DNA of 64,000 bases from Clusia tigrina (GCA_920105625.2 OV050030.1:106671698-106735697), one strand, 5' to 3'. Counted from the first letter of the stretch, positions 43,317 to 55,555 are shown. Translations and numbers: made by a program. Notes: generated by a model from the letters alone, not told the origin.

Positions 43317-43992
43317 AAATAAAAAGTTGGTGGCTGAGGAAGACAAATGTAAGGATAGTATATTATATTTTAAAGGGGGCTATGCGAGGTATTTAGTGTT
43401 ACGTTGGATGAGTAAATTCTATTTAGAACTCGAAGAAATATAAATGAAATATTTTGGTACCGCCGGAGGAGGAGGAAGTCCATAATGAACTGAAATCCAT
43501 GGAAGCATAAGTTGCGCTATTCACAACTAGACTGAACAGTTCGAAGGTGACTCCAATAAATGTCATCCTCAGATGCTTTGGAAACAAACTACAGTTAGGG
43601 AATATATATCATGTCTAAAAGTAGCCGACTAGGCACTGACTGCCATTGAAAGTAGATCGATAGAAAGATTGTCGAAAGCATTTAGCGAAAAAGAGGAGCA
43701 GGTTGGGGATACTTCGAAAAAGAGCAAAGCTGACTAGAAGATTCGAGGAGACAGAGCTAGCAGCTTCACTTATACAAAAGAAAAGCAACGAATACAGTGC
43801 TAGCACTGACTCCAGGCCGCTTGTCGGAGAATTTTACACCTGAGGGGACGCAGTGTGTTTCGAGACCAAAAATCGGGATGAATGATCCCCATAAGCTAGA
43901 GCGAAATTTTATTGTTCCATTAGAAGAGTTAGTAGATTCTTGAAATTTGAAATAAGAATAGAAAGATCATCTGAATATTACGCTCCGTAAAA
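43317..43992. other. Duplicated block before BEL (copy B)
   Basis: Counterpart of 13767-14430. One 176-bp unit only. No gene. Confidence 0.6.
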
Positions 43993-44561
43993 ATAAGAGG
44001 AGGGCGACATCATTTATTTTATAAATTTTTATTTTATATAATATTAATTATTTGTAAACTTGTATTCCGGGCCACCCTAATACTGTTTTTCTATAATTGT
44101 CACAGCAGCACCAACATACATACATACATAATATGGTTCCGTTTGACCATTATGTAGTCATTGTCGTTAGATGTTTACATCTTCGATGCAAAGAAGAATA
44201 ACAACAACAGCGCGATTTGAAGTTATTTACTTCCAATGTTCTATTCAGCCGCTGCATTGTTGTTGTTATTCCCTTTGCTTTCGCTGCTTAGAATAACTGT
44301 CTGATTTTTGTCGAATGTTTAGTGGTCCGACGACTTACAGTTTCAGTTCAGTTATTATTGAGTTGAGAAACATATCACAGAAAAAGAAGTGATTGTTAAA
44401 AGAGCCATAAGTTTAGAATTGTTTATAATAGACAGAAGAAAATTGTGAACAGAAAAGAGCCACAGAGCCACATAATAAAGAAAGGACCAAACTGAGTTAA
44501 ATTAAAATTAAATAAAGTGTGTTTAATTTTAAATAACAATAGAAAGTTTTTCTGTGCAACA
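43993..44561 (+). repeat. BEL 5' LTR, left terminus altered
   Basis: Matches the right LTR except at the start: the first about 7 bases (TGTCGGA) are missing, and 'ggagggcga' stands where the right LTR has 'tcgccctcc', its near reverse complement. There is also one extra CATA unit and a few substitutions near the end. Confidence 0.85.
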
Positions 44562-44564
44562 TTT

Positions 44565-44582
44565 TGGCGACCGTGGCAGGAC
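44565..44582 (+). other. BEL primer-binding site
   Basis: 'TGGCGACCGTGGCAGGAC' begins 3 nt after the LTR. It fits the complement of a tRNA-Arg 3' end (from memory). Confidence 0.7.
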
Positions 44583-45069
44583 GGTTCGTAATAAAATTAG
44601 CTTATTTTAAAAAACAAAATAGTGTTTCGAACTGTGTCGGGGAGCACAAAAGTATTTCGTGCCTTCATGGGAGAGACGTAATTATTTTCATCATTTCGTC
44701 GTTGGAGTTAACTCATCGTTGGATTTACGTCGCTTCAGTTAAGGAATTTGCTGCTGCTGCCACTGCGATATTTTAAGACACAATTTTATTACTGCCGTGT
44801 ATATTTTTTTTTTGTGGAAGAAATTTTACTTCGGTGATTTCTATAGCGGGAACCTTTCCTTTCGAATTTGGCAATAGTGGTTCGTTAGCTCGCTTTTAAA
44901 GTGGTTCAAATACGGTTTTGTTACCATAGACATTCCCGTACATATTTTCGGCATTATCCTAACGGGAAATATATACTCGATTTGAGGCGTCGCAATAAGT
45001 GTTTCGCGCTTTAATTTTTCGGCTCTATATTATTGGTTCGTGTTTTAAGTACTTGACGTGAAAAACAAA
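44583..45069 (+). other. BEL leader
   Basis: Untranslated leader between the primer site and the gag ATG at 45070. No supported gene. Confidence 0.6.
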
Positions 45070-46149
45070 ATGTCTACCGACAAAGTTGAAGCATTAGCTG
45101 AAGATGTACCTGCGAGTGGCTCAGAATAGGCGTTGCTCAAATTGCAACGCAGCCACATGAAGCGGAATATAACTAACCTTCATAAGAAGGTTGAAAAAGA
45201 TGGCGATAAAGTTGACCCCACCATTTTGGATTGCCGTTTGCAGATATTGGAGTCATATTTTAAGCAACTTTGTTTCATCCAAGGACAGATTGAAAAACAT
45301 AGTTCCACCGATAATTCGAGAAGTGAGTTGGAGGACATTTTTATTGCAGCTAAAGCTAAAATAATAATTTTGCTGAATAAAAATCGTGGCTCTACATCGA
45401 TGGACCACAGTTTTTTCAACGCTTCAATAGCTGGCGGCTGAAATCCCAATCGTCTACCCTCGTTAAAGTTGCCTCGATTTGATAGAAAGTACGCGGATTA
45501 TACAAGGTTTATCTCAACTTTCAACAACATGGTCCATGAGAATTTATCAATTACTGCTGTTGATAAATTTAACTATTTGCTGAGTTGTCTCTCGGGTCCA
45601 GCGTTAGCAGTGGTGGAGCCGTACCCCGTAACGGAAGAAAATTATCCGAAGGCGCTAACGTGGTTAGAAGAGAGGTACAACAATAAGGTGCTGATTTTCT
45701 TGGAACACATCAACGCTCTTTTCAATATTACTTCGATGCCCAAAGGTGATAGTGGTTCGTTAAGGAATATTATTGACACTGTAGCTGCTATTCGTGGCTC
45801 GTTGTTGTCGCTCGGCTCAGAAATGGACATCATGAACGCCATTTTGGTTCACATGGTGTTATCTAAAGTGGACGCTGATACGAAGGAAAATTATGATGAG
45901 AAGCAGGATTTTAAAATGCTGCCATCTTGGGACACCTGTTACGACACTTTAAGCCATCGATGTCAATTTCTTGAGAGCCATGGAAGAAAGATAAATGGAA
46001 TTGAAAACCAGAAGATTGCGAAACCAAAATCAGGTTCTAGTCGGCCCTCCCATACATTTGTGAATTCAAATTCGAATTGTGGTTATTGTAACTCATCCGA
46101 GCACAATATATCAACTTGTTCATCGTTTTCGTCTCTCGTTGTTTTGTAA
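45070..46149 (+). pseudogene. BEL gag, interrupted by two stops and a frameshift
   Basis: ATG at 45070 opens 19 codons, then TAG at 45127-45129. The same frame resumes ('ALLKLQRSHMKRNITNLHKK') to a TGA at 45439-45441 and resumes again ('LPRFDRKYADYTRFISTFNN') to 46149. The last part includes the knuckle 'CGYCNSSEHNISTC' (CX2CX4HX4C). The next knuckles are in the pol frame, so a one-base shift near 46115-46150 splits what is normally a single gag-pol frame. Gag forms the particle core in intact relatives; this copy could make no complete Gag. Confidence 0.85.
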
Positions 46150-49100
46150 AGCGTAGCGGACATTGTATAAACTGTCTTCGCAAGGGGCATTTAGTATCGA
46201 AGTGCTCATCCAAATCTCGTTGTAGAATTTGTCAGTCATCGCATCATACGTTATTACATAAATTTAGTGGTCCTGAACAAGCTGGCCCATCAACGTCTCA
46301 ACAGGCTCCGACTCAACTTACCTCAACCAACCATAACCCAGTATCGTTGGTAATACGATCATTTAAGCGAGCGATCATCCCAACCGCATTAGTGCTTATA
46401 TTGGACAGCTGTGGCACATTTCAGCCGGTAAGAGCTCTTCTTGATTCGTGTTCCGAGATAAATTTCATTGCTGAAGAAACGGCTAAAAGACTCCAGCTGA
46501 AGTTAAAGCCATACAACCAAGAAGTATCCGGAATTGGTGAAGTTCGAACCAAGATAAGGTCATGTGTCGCTGCTACGATCAAATCCCGTGTAACCTCGTT
46601 CCAGTGGTCCTCAAGTTTTGCTGTTACGAAGTCTATAGCTGCTCGACAACCTGGTGAGTACATTCAGACGTCACATTGGCAGATACCCAGTTCCGTAGAA
46701 CTTGCAGACCCTATGTTCTATAAGCCGCAGCATGTAGATCTGCTTATTAGCACCGAAATATTTTTTGACTTGTTGCTCGATGGTCGTATTTCGCTGGGGA
46801 GTAATATGCCTTGTCTCACCAATACAGAGTTTGGTTGGGTTGTCGGTGGCACTTTTGCTTCAACTTTGAAATCGTCGTTGCCCACCTGTAATCTCGCAAT
46901 AAGCACTTCAACTTGCAACCTTGAGTCAATGTTAAATAAATTCTGGGAAGTGGAGGAATATATAACTTCCCCATCAAAATATTCACTTGAAGAAGAATCG
47001 TGTGAACGGCACTTTGTAGAAAACGTTTGCATCGATCAGGCCAATAGAATTCAACTACGTCTACCGTTTAACAAATCGCCTAATATATTAGGAGACTCAT
47101 TCGAAATAGCTCGAAAGCGTTTTTTATCGCTCGAAAGACGCTTAGAACTTGATTCGGTCTTAAAATCTATGTATGTGGAGTTCATGGAGGAATACTTGTC
47201 ATTGGGACACATGTCGCCTTATCACAGCTCGCTACGTAGTCCGAATTACGTCATACCTCACCATTGTGTTCTCAGGCCACAAAGCACCACAACAAAAATA
47301 CGAGTGGTCTTTGATGCGTCGGCTCAAACTTCGTCGAATCATTCGTTGAATGATATACTTATGGTCGGCCCTACAATACAGCAGGACCTTATCACCACAC
47401 TTTTTTCGTTTCGATTAAATAAATACGCTCTCACCGCTGATATTTCGAAAATGTATCGCCAGTTTCGTATCGACGAAAGAGATCGAAGGTACCAACTCAT
47501 ATTATGGAGAAGCCGGAAGGAGGAAGAAATAAAAGTGTTTCAACTCAACACTGTCACATATGGTTTGTCGTCTGCCCCATTTTTAGCAATTCGAAGTTTG
47601 TTTGTCATTGCAGAAAAATATGGTGGCTCCTTCCCTATTGGCTCAAAGGTTCTTCGCGAAGACCTCTACGTAGACGACGTACTCACTGGCGCGAACGATG
47701 TCGACACCTTACTCACTAAAAGAGCTGAAATAGTCCACATTCTGCGTTTGCATGGGCTCGAGCTAGCTAAATGGAATAGTAACTGCAGCGCAATTTCGAA
47801 GGCTCACGACGATGACATCATCATTAATATAGCTGAAGATGACGTCACCAAAGCCTTAGGTATGTCTTGGAAGCCTAAGGTTGACATGTTTTGCTTCAGA
47901 TTCGAGTTGCCCGAAGTCTCTGTTCCTACAAAGAGGTCCATGTTATCCGTTGTTTCCAAAATCTACGATTTGCTCGGAATTTTAAGTCCTGTGGTAATTC
48001 GCTGCAAAATTCTATTGCAGGAAACATGGGTCCAGAATTTTGCCTGGGATGATGTTATAACTGGTCAGCTTAAAAATCTTTGGTTGCACATACAAAAAGA
48101 CCTAAAATTGGTTAAACATATTCAAGTGCCTCGATATGTATTGACATTCCTCGACGTGCAAGGAGAAATCCATGGATTCGCTGACGCCTCTCAACGGGCA
48201 TATGGTTGTTGTCTTTATTATCGAGTTAGCGACCAAGGTACGTACAAAACAACTCTGCTAATCGCCAAGTCAAAGGTCGCTCCAATAAAAGCCCAGTCGT
48301 TGCCTCGTCTTGAATTATGTGCTGCCGTCTTATTAAGCAAAACGTGGCAGAAAATTAAACCTAAAATTGAAAAATTTGTATCATCGACCTATTTTTGGAC
48401 TGACTCCAAAATAGTTCTGCAATGGCTAAAATTGCATTCGTCAACACTACAATGTTTCGTCGCCAATCGTGTCTCAGAGCTGCAAGAACAAACAAGAGAT
48501 GTCGTTTGGAGACACGTTCCTTCAAAAAGTAACCCGGCTGATATCGTCTCTCGTGGTTGTAGCGCTGAAGAGTTGCCCAATACGATATGGTTCAGTGGTC
48601 CAGCTTTTCTGCAAGAGAATCCCTCTAAATGGCCTAAAATGGAAGAAGCAACATCCGTGGATCCAATCGAGTGTAGAAAGTCTGCAGCCTTCAAGTGTTC
48701 TGACGTCACACCATCAATCACAGAGGAAATAATTGATAAGCATTCATCATATTTTAAAATTGTTCGAATAATTGCTTATATCTTTCGTTTATTTAATAGA
48801 TGCCCAGTAAACCGTTCGTTGAAGCTCAAGGACCTAGTCCATATTAGCCCCTGTGAAATGGATCAAATATTTTGGCGAATTGTGGCCCATATACAACAAG
48901 CCACTTTTAAAGATGACATCACCGCACTTGAGAAGGGGAAATTAGTTCACCCATCGCTGCAAAAATTAACGCCATTCTTGCATAAAACTGAAGTCGGCTA
49001 TGGCTTTGTAATTTTAATAAGAGTTGGTGGTCGACTCTCCAACGCACCTATACCATACGACGCTCGTTTTCCTGCTTTGTTGCCCAAAAATCATCGGTTT

Positions 49101-50237
49101 GTCAAGTTGTACATTGAACATTTGCATCGCAAACATTTGCACGCAGGTCCGAAGGTTTTACTGGGCATCGTGAGGCAAAAGATATGGATAGTCAACGCTA
49201 GAGACGTGGTTCGGAATGTGGTCCGACAATGCGTACACTGTTTCCGCTACAGGCCCAAATTGATGGAGCAAATTATGGGAAATTTGCCAGCTGATCGTCT
49301 TCGAGCTGAACGCCCATTTTTAATAACTGGTGTCGATTTTTGTGGACCATTTTCAACATCGTATCGTATTCGGGGTAAAGTGCCATACAAGACTTACATC
49401 GCTGTGTTTGTTTGCTTTAGCTCAAAAGCAACACACTTGGAGCTCGTTTCCGATTTGTCAACAAACAACTTTATTTTATGTCTCAAGCGTTTCGTGGCAC
49501 GACGTGGCATACCCCAAAAGCTATATTGCGACAATGCTACGAATTTTGTTGGGGCTCACAATAAATTGGCAGAGCTCAAAGCCACACTTTTTCGCGATGA
49601 AGTTGTCCACGAAATGAAAACGTTCTCCAGCCAAAACGGATTTGAATTTTGTTTTATACCCCCTCGTGCCCCCCACTTTGGTGGACTGTGGGAGGCAGCA
49701 GTTAAATCTACCAAAACGTTGCTCCTGAAAAACATCGGCCAATCATGTCTGACGTTCGAAGAGTTGCAGACCCTCGTAACAGAGGTAGAATCAATTTTAA
49801 ATTCTCGCCCTATCGCACCGATGTCAGACGACCCAAATGACGGCGAGGCGCTTACTCCAGGTCATTTGCTTATTGGTTCTTCGTTAATCGCAATTCCAGA
49901 CGAAATCTTTGATGACACGAAACAATCGTCGCTCACCCGTTGGCAGCGTATTGCGTTTTTAAAGCAACAGTTTTGGGAATTGTGGTCCCGAGATTATCTA
50001 TTGTCGCTTCAGCAACGCACAAAGTGGCTAAACGCACAGCCAAACATTAAAGAAGGCCAACTAGTCATTATCCATGAGGACAACACCCCACCACAACAAT
50101 GGCTGTTGGCTCGAGTATTGAAACCTATATCCGGCCCTGATGGACGAGTCCGAGTAGTCGAGTTGAAAACAAAAAGTGGTTTGTTTCGTCGTCCCATACA
50201 CAAGGTGGCTCCCTTACCTTCTCCAGATGATGTTTGA
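46116..50237 (+). CDS. pol: BEL/Pao Pol polyprotein, long open frame
   Basis: 1373 codons open, with no natural ATG at its start, consistent with originally being fused to gag. Residues about 17-30 hold a zinc knuckle (CINCLRKGHLVSKC), then 'CRICQSSHHTLLH'. The protease reads 'RALLDSCSEINFI' at about 106-118, where the family has DSG, so the Gly is Cys. RT has YVDD at about 517-520 and RNase H-like 'FADASQRAYGCCLY' near 690. Integrase shows a zinc-binding region with 'HLHRKHLHAG' and 'CVHCF', then 'GVDFCGPF' (about 1071), 'YCDNATNFVG' (about 1136) and 'HFGGLWEAAVKS' (about 1190) for the DDE triad. A C-terminal 'LTRWQRIAFLKQQFWELWSR' is the DUF5641-type tail. Likely untranslated without gag. 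Confidence 0.93.
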   Translation: MFIVFVSRCFVKRSGHCINCLRKGHLVSKCSSKSRCRICQSSHHTLLHKFSGPEQAGPSTSQQAPTQLTSTNHNPVSLVIRSFKRAIIPTALVLILDSCGTFQPVRALLDSCSEINFIAEETAKRLQLKLKPYNQEVSGIGEVRTKIRSCVAATIKSRVTSFQWSSSFAVTKSIAARQPGEYIQTSHWQIPSSVELADPMFYKPQHVDLLISTEIFFDLLLDGRISLGSNMPCLTNTEFGWVVGGTFASTLKSSLPTCNLAISTSTCNLESMLNKFWEVEEYITSPSKYSLEEESCERHFVENVCIDQANRIQLRLPFNKSPNILGDSFEIARKRFLSLERRLELDSVLKSMYVEFMEEYLSLGHMSPYHSSLRSPNYVIPHHCVLRPQSTTTKIRVVFDASAQTSSNHSLNDILMVGPTIQQDLITTLFSFRLNKYALTADISKMYRQFRIDERDRRYQLILWRSRKEEEIKVFQLNTVTYGLSSAPFLAIRSLFVIAEKYGGSFPIGSKVLREDLYVDDVLTGANDVDTLLTKRAEIVHILRLHGLELAKWNSNCSAISKAHDDDIIINIAEDDVTKALGMSWKPKVDMFCFRFELPEVSVPTKRSMLSVVSKIYDLLGILSPVVIRCKILLQETWVQNFAWDDVITGQLKNLWLHIQKDLKLVKHIQVPRYVLTFLDVQGEIHGFADASQRAYGCCLYYRVSDQGTYKTTLLIAKSKVAPIKAQSLPRLELCAAVLLSKTWQKIKPKIEKFVSSTYFWTDSKIVLQWLKLHSSTLQCFVANRVSELQEQTRDVVWRHVPSKSNPADIVSRGCSAEELPNTIWFSGPAFLQENPSKWPKMEEATSVDPIECRKSAAFKCSDVTPSITEEIIDKHSSYFKIVRIIAYIFRLFNRCPVNRSLKLKDLVHISPCEMDQIFWRIVAHIQQATFKDDITALEKGKLVHPSLQKLTPFLHKTEVGYGFVILIRVGGRLSNAPIPYDARFPALLPKNHRFVKLYIEHLHRKHLHAGPKVLLGIVRQKIWIVNARDVVRNVVRQCVHCFRYRPKLMEQIMGNLPADRLRAERPFLITGVDFCGPFSTSYRIRGKVPYKTYIAVFVCFSSKATHLELVSDLSTNNFILCLKRFVARRGIPQKLYCDNATNFVGAHNKLAELKATLFRDEVVHEMKTFSSQNGFEFCFIPPRAPHFGGLWEAAVKSTKTLLLKNIGQSCLTFEELQTLVTEVESILNSRPIAPMSDDPNDGEALTPGHLLIGSSLIAIPDEIFDDTKQSSLTRWQRIAFLKQQFWELWSRDYLLSLQQRTKWLNAQPNIKEGQLVIIHEDNTPPQQWLLARVLKPISGPDGRVRVVELKTKSGLFRRPIHKVAPLPSPDDV

Positions 50238-50248
50238 AAAGGAGGCCT

Positions 50249-50264
50249 TTCAACGGGGGGAGAA
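50249..50264 (+). other. BEL polypurine tract
   Basis: 'aacggggggagaa' directly precedes the TGT of the right LTR. Confidence 0.85.
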
Positions 50265-50835
50265 TGTCGGATAAGATCGCCCTCCATCATTTATTTTATA
50301 AATTTTTATTTTATATAATATTAATTATTTGTAAACTTGTATTCCGGGCCACCCTAATACTGTTTTTCTATAATTGTCACAGCAGCACCAACATACATAC
50401 ATAATATGGTTCCGTTTGACCATTATGTAGTCATTGTCGTTAGATGTTTACATCTTCGATGCAAAGAAGAATAACAACAACAGCGCGATTTGAAGTTATT
50501 TACTTCCAATGTTCTATTCAGCCGCTGCATTGTTGTTGTTATTCCCTTTGCTTTCGCTGCTTAGAATAACTGTCTGATTTTTGTCGAATGTTTAGTGGTC
50601 CGACGACTTACAGTTTCAGTTCAGTTATTATTGAGTTGAGAAACATATCACAGAAAAAGAAGTGATTGTTAAAAGAGCCATAAGTTTAGAATTGTTTATA
50701 ATAGACAGAAGAAAATTGTGAACAGAAAAGAGCCACAGAGCCACATAATAAAGAAAGGAAAAAACTGAGTTAAATTAAAATTAAATAAAGTGTGTTTAAT
50801 TTTAAATAACAATAGAAAAGTGTGTCTGTGCAACA
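50265..50835 (+). repeat. BEL 3' LTR
   Basis: 571 bp, starting TGTCGGATAAG and ending GTGCAACA, followed directly by copy A-like 'gccggtattgc'. Confidence 0.92.
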
Positions 50836-51736
50836 GCCGGTATTGCTTCTAACCATCCAATAGGTACGGGTCGCATAACAACTCGGGTTAGGGGGGTTTT
50901 TTTCAGGGTTTAATTCCTACGCCCGACCTATCTTACCCTACTCTACATTTGATATGAAATGCGATCCTTTATCAAGAATAAATCGTACCGAACATACAAT
51001 GTACAATTGTTACCAGCCATTACAATATTGAGGTGATCGACCTGTCTTCCGCAAGAACCCTATTACATCATGTACCCCTGTACATGGTAATTAGGCGTAG
51101 GTAGTGAACGACCGAAGGAGCTAATTGATCTATTTCATTGAACTTAACTAACTAGTTCAGATCGGTTAAACAAAATAGTTCAATGCTCACTTGCTCCACT
51201 GCTCATTTGATTACTTTGTTCACTTGCTCACTTTCTCACTTGCTCACTATTCATATGGTTCAACTGTTTATTCACTCATGTGAGCAGACATGCGAATATA
51301 TACACAAACATTATCTCGAAATATGTACAGTATGTCAAGAATGAGTTTACACATTGAACAAAAATTTAATTTTTCAACTTAATTACCAAAAAGGGCTACT
51401 TTTTATTTCTGTGCATAAGTATTTGATCACAAACTTTTATTAATTACTGTATTTACAAGGAAATCATTAAAAAAAATATGCGAATTTGGAACAAAAAGAA
51501 GGAAAAATACAACAAAAACAAATACTACTAAGTTTAGTGAGTGTCAAGTAAATGTTTTCACTAATATTTTTTTAATTCCTTTATGCACCAATTCAATGAT
51601 TTGCGGTCATTTACCGTTGTCTATGCTCTGCATTGATTATTATGTGTGATCTTGTTCATAGTTGATAAATACTTTTTAGATTTCCGTACATTTTAATTTA
51701 CAGTATTGTGTATGTGTATGTGATTAAATGGTGATA
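50836..51736. other. Gene-free duplicated flank (copy B)
   Basis: Counterpart of 14597-15427, with a 30-bp insertion near 51097 and a 40-bp insertion near 51685. No gene. Confidence 0.6.
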
Positions 51737-53015
51737 TACGAGGGCGGATTGATATTGAAGCTACCTTAGTAGGAAAAAAACATTTTTTTTTTCAAAAACC
51801 ATTTTTTTCTCAACATAGTCTCCTTTTACTTCGACACACTTAGTAAAACGATATTCCAACTTTTGTATACCATCTGAATAATACGATTTCGGGAACCCCT
51901 CATAATACGCGTTAGTTTCGGTAATCACTTCTTCGTTTGAGATGAATCTTTTTCCTGCGAGCCATTTTTTCAAGTTTGGAAGCAGGAAAAGTCACTAGGA
52001 GCTAAATCTGGACTATAAGGTGGATGATTAACCAATTCGAAGTGTATTTCACGTAATTTTAGCATCGTATCTAATGCTGTGTGAACCGGTGCGTTGTCTT
52101 GAAGAAAGAGCATTTTTTCTTCTTTAAATGTGGTCGTTTTTCCTTGATTGCATCAATCAATTGATCCAATAATGCACGATAATACTTTCCTGTGATTGTG
52201 GATCCTTTTTCAAGATAATCGATGAGCAATATTCCGTGTGCATCCCAAAATACAGTGGCCATAACCTTGCCAGCCGATTTCACTGCCTTCGCCTTCTTCG
52301 GAGCACTTCCACCAGCTTCCACCCATTGTTTCGATTGATTTTTGGTTTCAGGTGTGTACGTTTCCTCAACAGTTATTAATCGACGCCAAAAATCAACAGG
52401 ATTACGCTTTACCATGTCCAAACACCGCTGTGAAGTGGTCTGTCCAACTCGTTTTTGTTCGACACTGAGCAAACGCGGCACCCATCTTGCCGATAGCTTT
52501 TTCATATGCAAATGTTCATGCAAAATGTTGAACACACGTTCATATGATATGTTTATCATTTCAACAATCTCACGCAACTTGACTCGGCGATCATTCATAA
52601 CCATATCGAGGATTTTCTTGATATTTTCTTCAGTAACCACCTCTTTTGGCCTTCCTGTTGATGGTACTGTTGCAGTGCTTGTTCGGCCGCGTTTAAATTC
52701 ACCAATCGAATATTTTACCATGTAATCTGACGGAGCAGACTCACCGTAATGTTTATCGAGCTTTTCTTTTGTCTCTTTCGCCGTTTTCCCTTTCAAATAA
52801 TAGTGTTTAATCACTGCACGAAATTCGTTTTGTTCCATTTTTCAAGAAACACAAAAGTTGCTTAATTCAAACGACTACAACAAATAAACTAATCGATGAA
52901 TTTGGGTGAAATTTTAACAGCTGACGTTTGACAGATCGCAATTTCTAAAAAAAAAGTTTTTGTGTTTGTGCTGCCATCTAGCGCTAGGTAGCTTCAATAT
53001 TAATCCGCCCTCGTA
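51737..53015 (-). mobile_element. mariner element, copy B
   Basis: TA at 51737-51738 and 53014-53015. Inverted repeats at 51739-51766 and 52986-53013 differ at one base ('attaatcc' for 'atcaatcc'). Same insertion site as copy A. Confidence 0.95.
51785..52838 (-). pseudogene. mariner transposase, copy B, frameshifted
   Basis: The N-terminal 245 codons are open. A 12-bp deletion removes WVHH next to the first catalytic site ('TVEETYTPETK'), still with Glu. A one-base deletion near 52110 shifts the frame just before the second catalytic motif; the DNA there encodes the usual QDNAP (gac), so the Asp lost in copy A is kept here. A further shift lies near 51985. The third motif is intact at the DNA level. 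Not functional. Confidence 0.92.
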
Positions 53016-53141
53016 TGTATGTGTGTTGGTTCCAACTAGAACATCAAGGCACATAGAGATTTCAAAAATTTGGATACTAAATATAAATTTAAAATTGTTT
53101 ATAGTAAATGTGAAACCGGTGTAATATATACTCGTATACCC

Positions 53142-53257
<116 letters not shown>

Positions 53258-53545
53258 TCCTCAATTAGATCCCTTTGTAAAGTAATCTCCGAAAGTCGTT
53301 TCTTTCTTGTTTTTCCACCAACAATTTTCATGTGTCTGTCTATTATTTTCTTATTTTGGAGGAAAAATCTAATACATTGCAATTCTTGCATGATATAGCT
53401 ATATGTAGCCAGGGATTTCTTCCTTAGGTCACACTTCGCCTAACTTTTCTACGGCCGTATTGTACAGGTCGGCTGATCTCTGGTCGGATCATATCAATAT
53501 CTTGATGTCACCTAATATCATCCTCCGTGCCTACATTTGGGGGAG

Positions 53546-53571
53546 CATCTCTCCAGATATCTGGAGAGATG
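53546..53571. other. 26-bp perfect palindrome (copy B)
   Basis: Identical to 17251-17276. Confidence 0.95.
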
Positions 53572-53594
53572 GTCCCACATCCGTTGTTGGAGTC

Positions 53595-55168
53595 GATGAC
53601 GGCCTACACCAGTGTGTACTGAGCCCGCCAAACCTAGGACCTTTGTTGTCCTGCATTAAAAGCTGTAGCTGCTCATTCGACCTTTTTCGCCTGTAATCAG
53701 GGTAGGGTTGACGAAAATTAGTATTGGTGTTTCGCACTCCAATATTACGCCTAAGGAAATTTCATCTCACTCCTAGATTTCACTTGTCAGGATCCTGAAT
53801 TCGGACTTTCTGGTCCTTTAAGCCCGGATCGAGGAGTTGACGCACGAGTTCACGCCTGAAGTGGATGCGGCATTTGAAACTGCGCGATTGCCGTTTTGGA
53901 CTATCCGCCAAGGCCTTGCTGCAATCTTGTACATGCTATGGCTCTTGAGGGGCAGCAACATCGCCTTGTTGCCTTGGCTATGGTCTCGACAACAACAGTT
54001 AAGGAGCTCTTAGCTTGCTCTTAAGGCCGCTTAGATTTTGTTGCCTCCTTTTCGACTTAAGCACGAGAGTGGGGTTTGAAATTAAATATGGTGTGTTCGT
54101 CATCCGATATACACGTTCACTATACGATTCCATGGTTGTCTAATGAGCGCGAGGGTTGGAACCCGCTCTTATTGGGTCATCTCAATCTCAACTGAACCGT
54201 GCACCACCAACTTAACGGCGTAGGATATTGAACGTACGGTAAGGCCCTCCATGGTTTTAACGGGTCGGAGGTAGCTGCAGCATTAAGCTGAAAGCCATTT
54301 CACATGATGTTACTCTTACGTACTAAGGTAACGGAATAGTACAGCCACAAGCTTCATGGCGAACAAAAAAAATTAAAAAAGTGATGAGACATCAGTGGAC
54401 TAAATCGATCATGTCAATCGATACGTGTATCATGCTAATCGATTCGGGGAGATCATTTGTCGTTACCCAAGATCCACCCCGAGGAGACGATCTACGTTTG
54501 CAATATTGTTACAAAGGGAAGCGAAGAAAGAGGTTCCACAGAAAGATTGCATTTAAGTACCGTGATGCCTCTCACGAATTCTCATGAGTGATGGGACGGA
54601 GTGTAGGAGGCGGAAGGGGAATGTCATTGACTTGCCCGATACCATACTGGCAAGGGATGGGAGAGCGGTAACATTCATCAGCAACGCAACGAAGATCGGG
54701 TAACGGACGATAGAGAAGCAATGGGGAACTTAATAGAGGAATTAAGAGAACTGATGCATAAGATACCGCAGAGTTTGTCTAGAATTACCTAATTAATAAA
54801 AGAATTGAGTGTTTGAGGAGTTAGCAAGTGAAGAGACAGGACGAAACACTGCAGCGACGACCAGACCACGGTGTATACCGGATTCTGAAGATGAGCCACG
54901 CAAATATGATTAAAATTAAATAAAACACTACATAATAATGTAGTACAGATCGGATACCCCATAGAGTGCTAAAGTTTGGAGCAGATGCATCATAAATGTA
55001 ATGAGCACTTCCTCAAGAAAGAGTCGAAAGCAATAATGTCATCGAAATATCGGCTAAGAGCACGGCCTCCCGGAAATGAAGGACGGTGGGCGCATCAGTA
55101 TGGGGAATTGGGTGCTACGTCCGCAGAGCAGCGGGTGGAAAAAGTTATCTTAAGAAAAACTGAGAGTA
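53595..55168. other. Unidentified decayed repeat (copy B, first part)
   Basis: Counterpart of 17300-18860, with the same minus-strand 68-codon frame (53737-53531, unchanged in protein) and the plus-strand segment with DTG altered to DSG ('IMLIDSGRSFVV', 54430-54465). Not assignable. Confidence 0.4.
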
Positions 55169-55173
55169 AAAAT

Positions 55174-55348
55174 TGTTGTTAATAGAAGTTTTAACTTGCA
55201 GTGAAATAAAACGCGTGTGTTTAACTCAGCGACTTACAACGGAAGAAGATAAGAAAGAGAACAGCTTTCATGTTTTATTGTAGTTGATTTAGTATGTAAA
55301 CCAGAGGTTGCCATATATACGAAATGTCATTATAATTCAATTTCAACA
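55174..55348 (-). repeat. copia-like 3' LTR
   Basis: 175 bp; plus-strand ends TGTTG...CAACA. A short purine run (CAGGGAAAG on minus) at 55349-55357 is the probable polypurine tract. Confidence 0.9.
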
Positions 55349-55555
55349 CTTTCCCTGAATTGTCGTTACCCAAGATTATTGTTATTACATTTCATTACAA
55401 AAAATTAATTAAAGAACAATTCAAATCTATATACGAGTATATGTAGTACAAAGCTTTTAAATAGAAAATTCATTCTTCTTTTACATGATAAAAGTAATTC
55501 CATTTAAAAAATTCATTTTGACTTTTATACAAAGTAACATAAATAACACAATAAA

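Larger units (their letters stand above)
43993..50835 (+). mobile_element. BEL/Pao LTR retrotransposon
   Basis: About 6.84 kb on plus: LTRs at 43993-44561 and 50265-50835, primer-binding site, gag and a long pol with BEL-type YVDD RT, RNase H and integrase. The site in copy A (around 14597) is unfilled. Expected 5-bp target duplication is not present, and the left end is altered. Confidence 0.93.
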
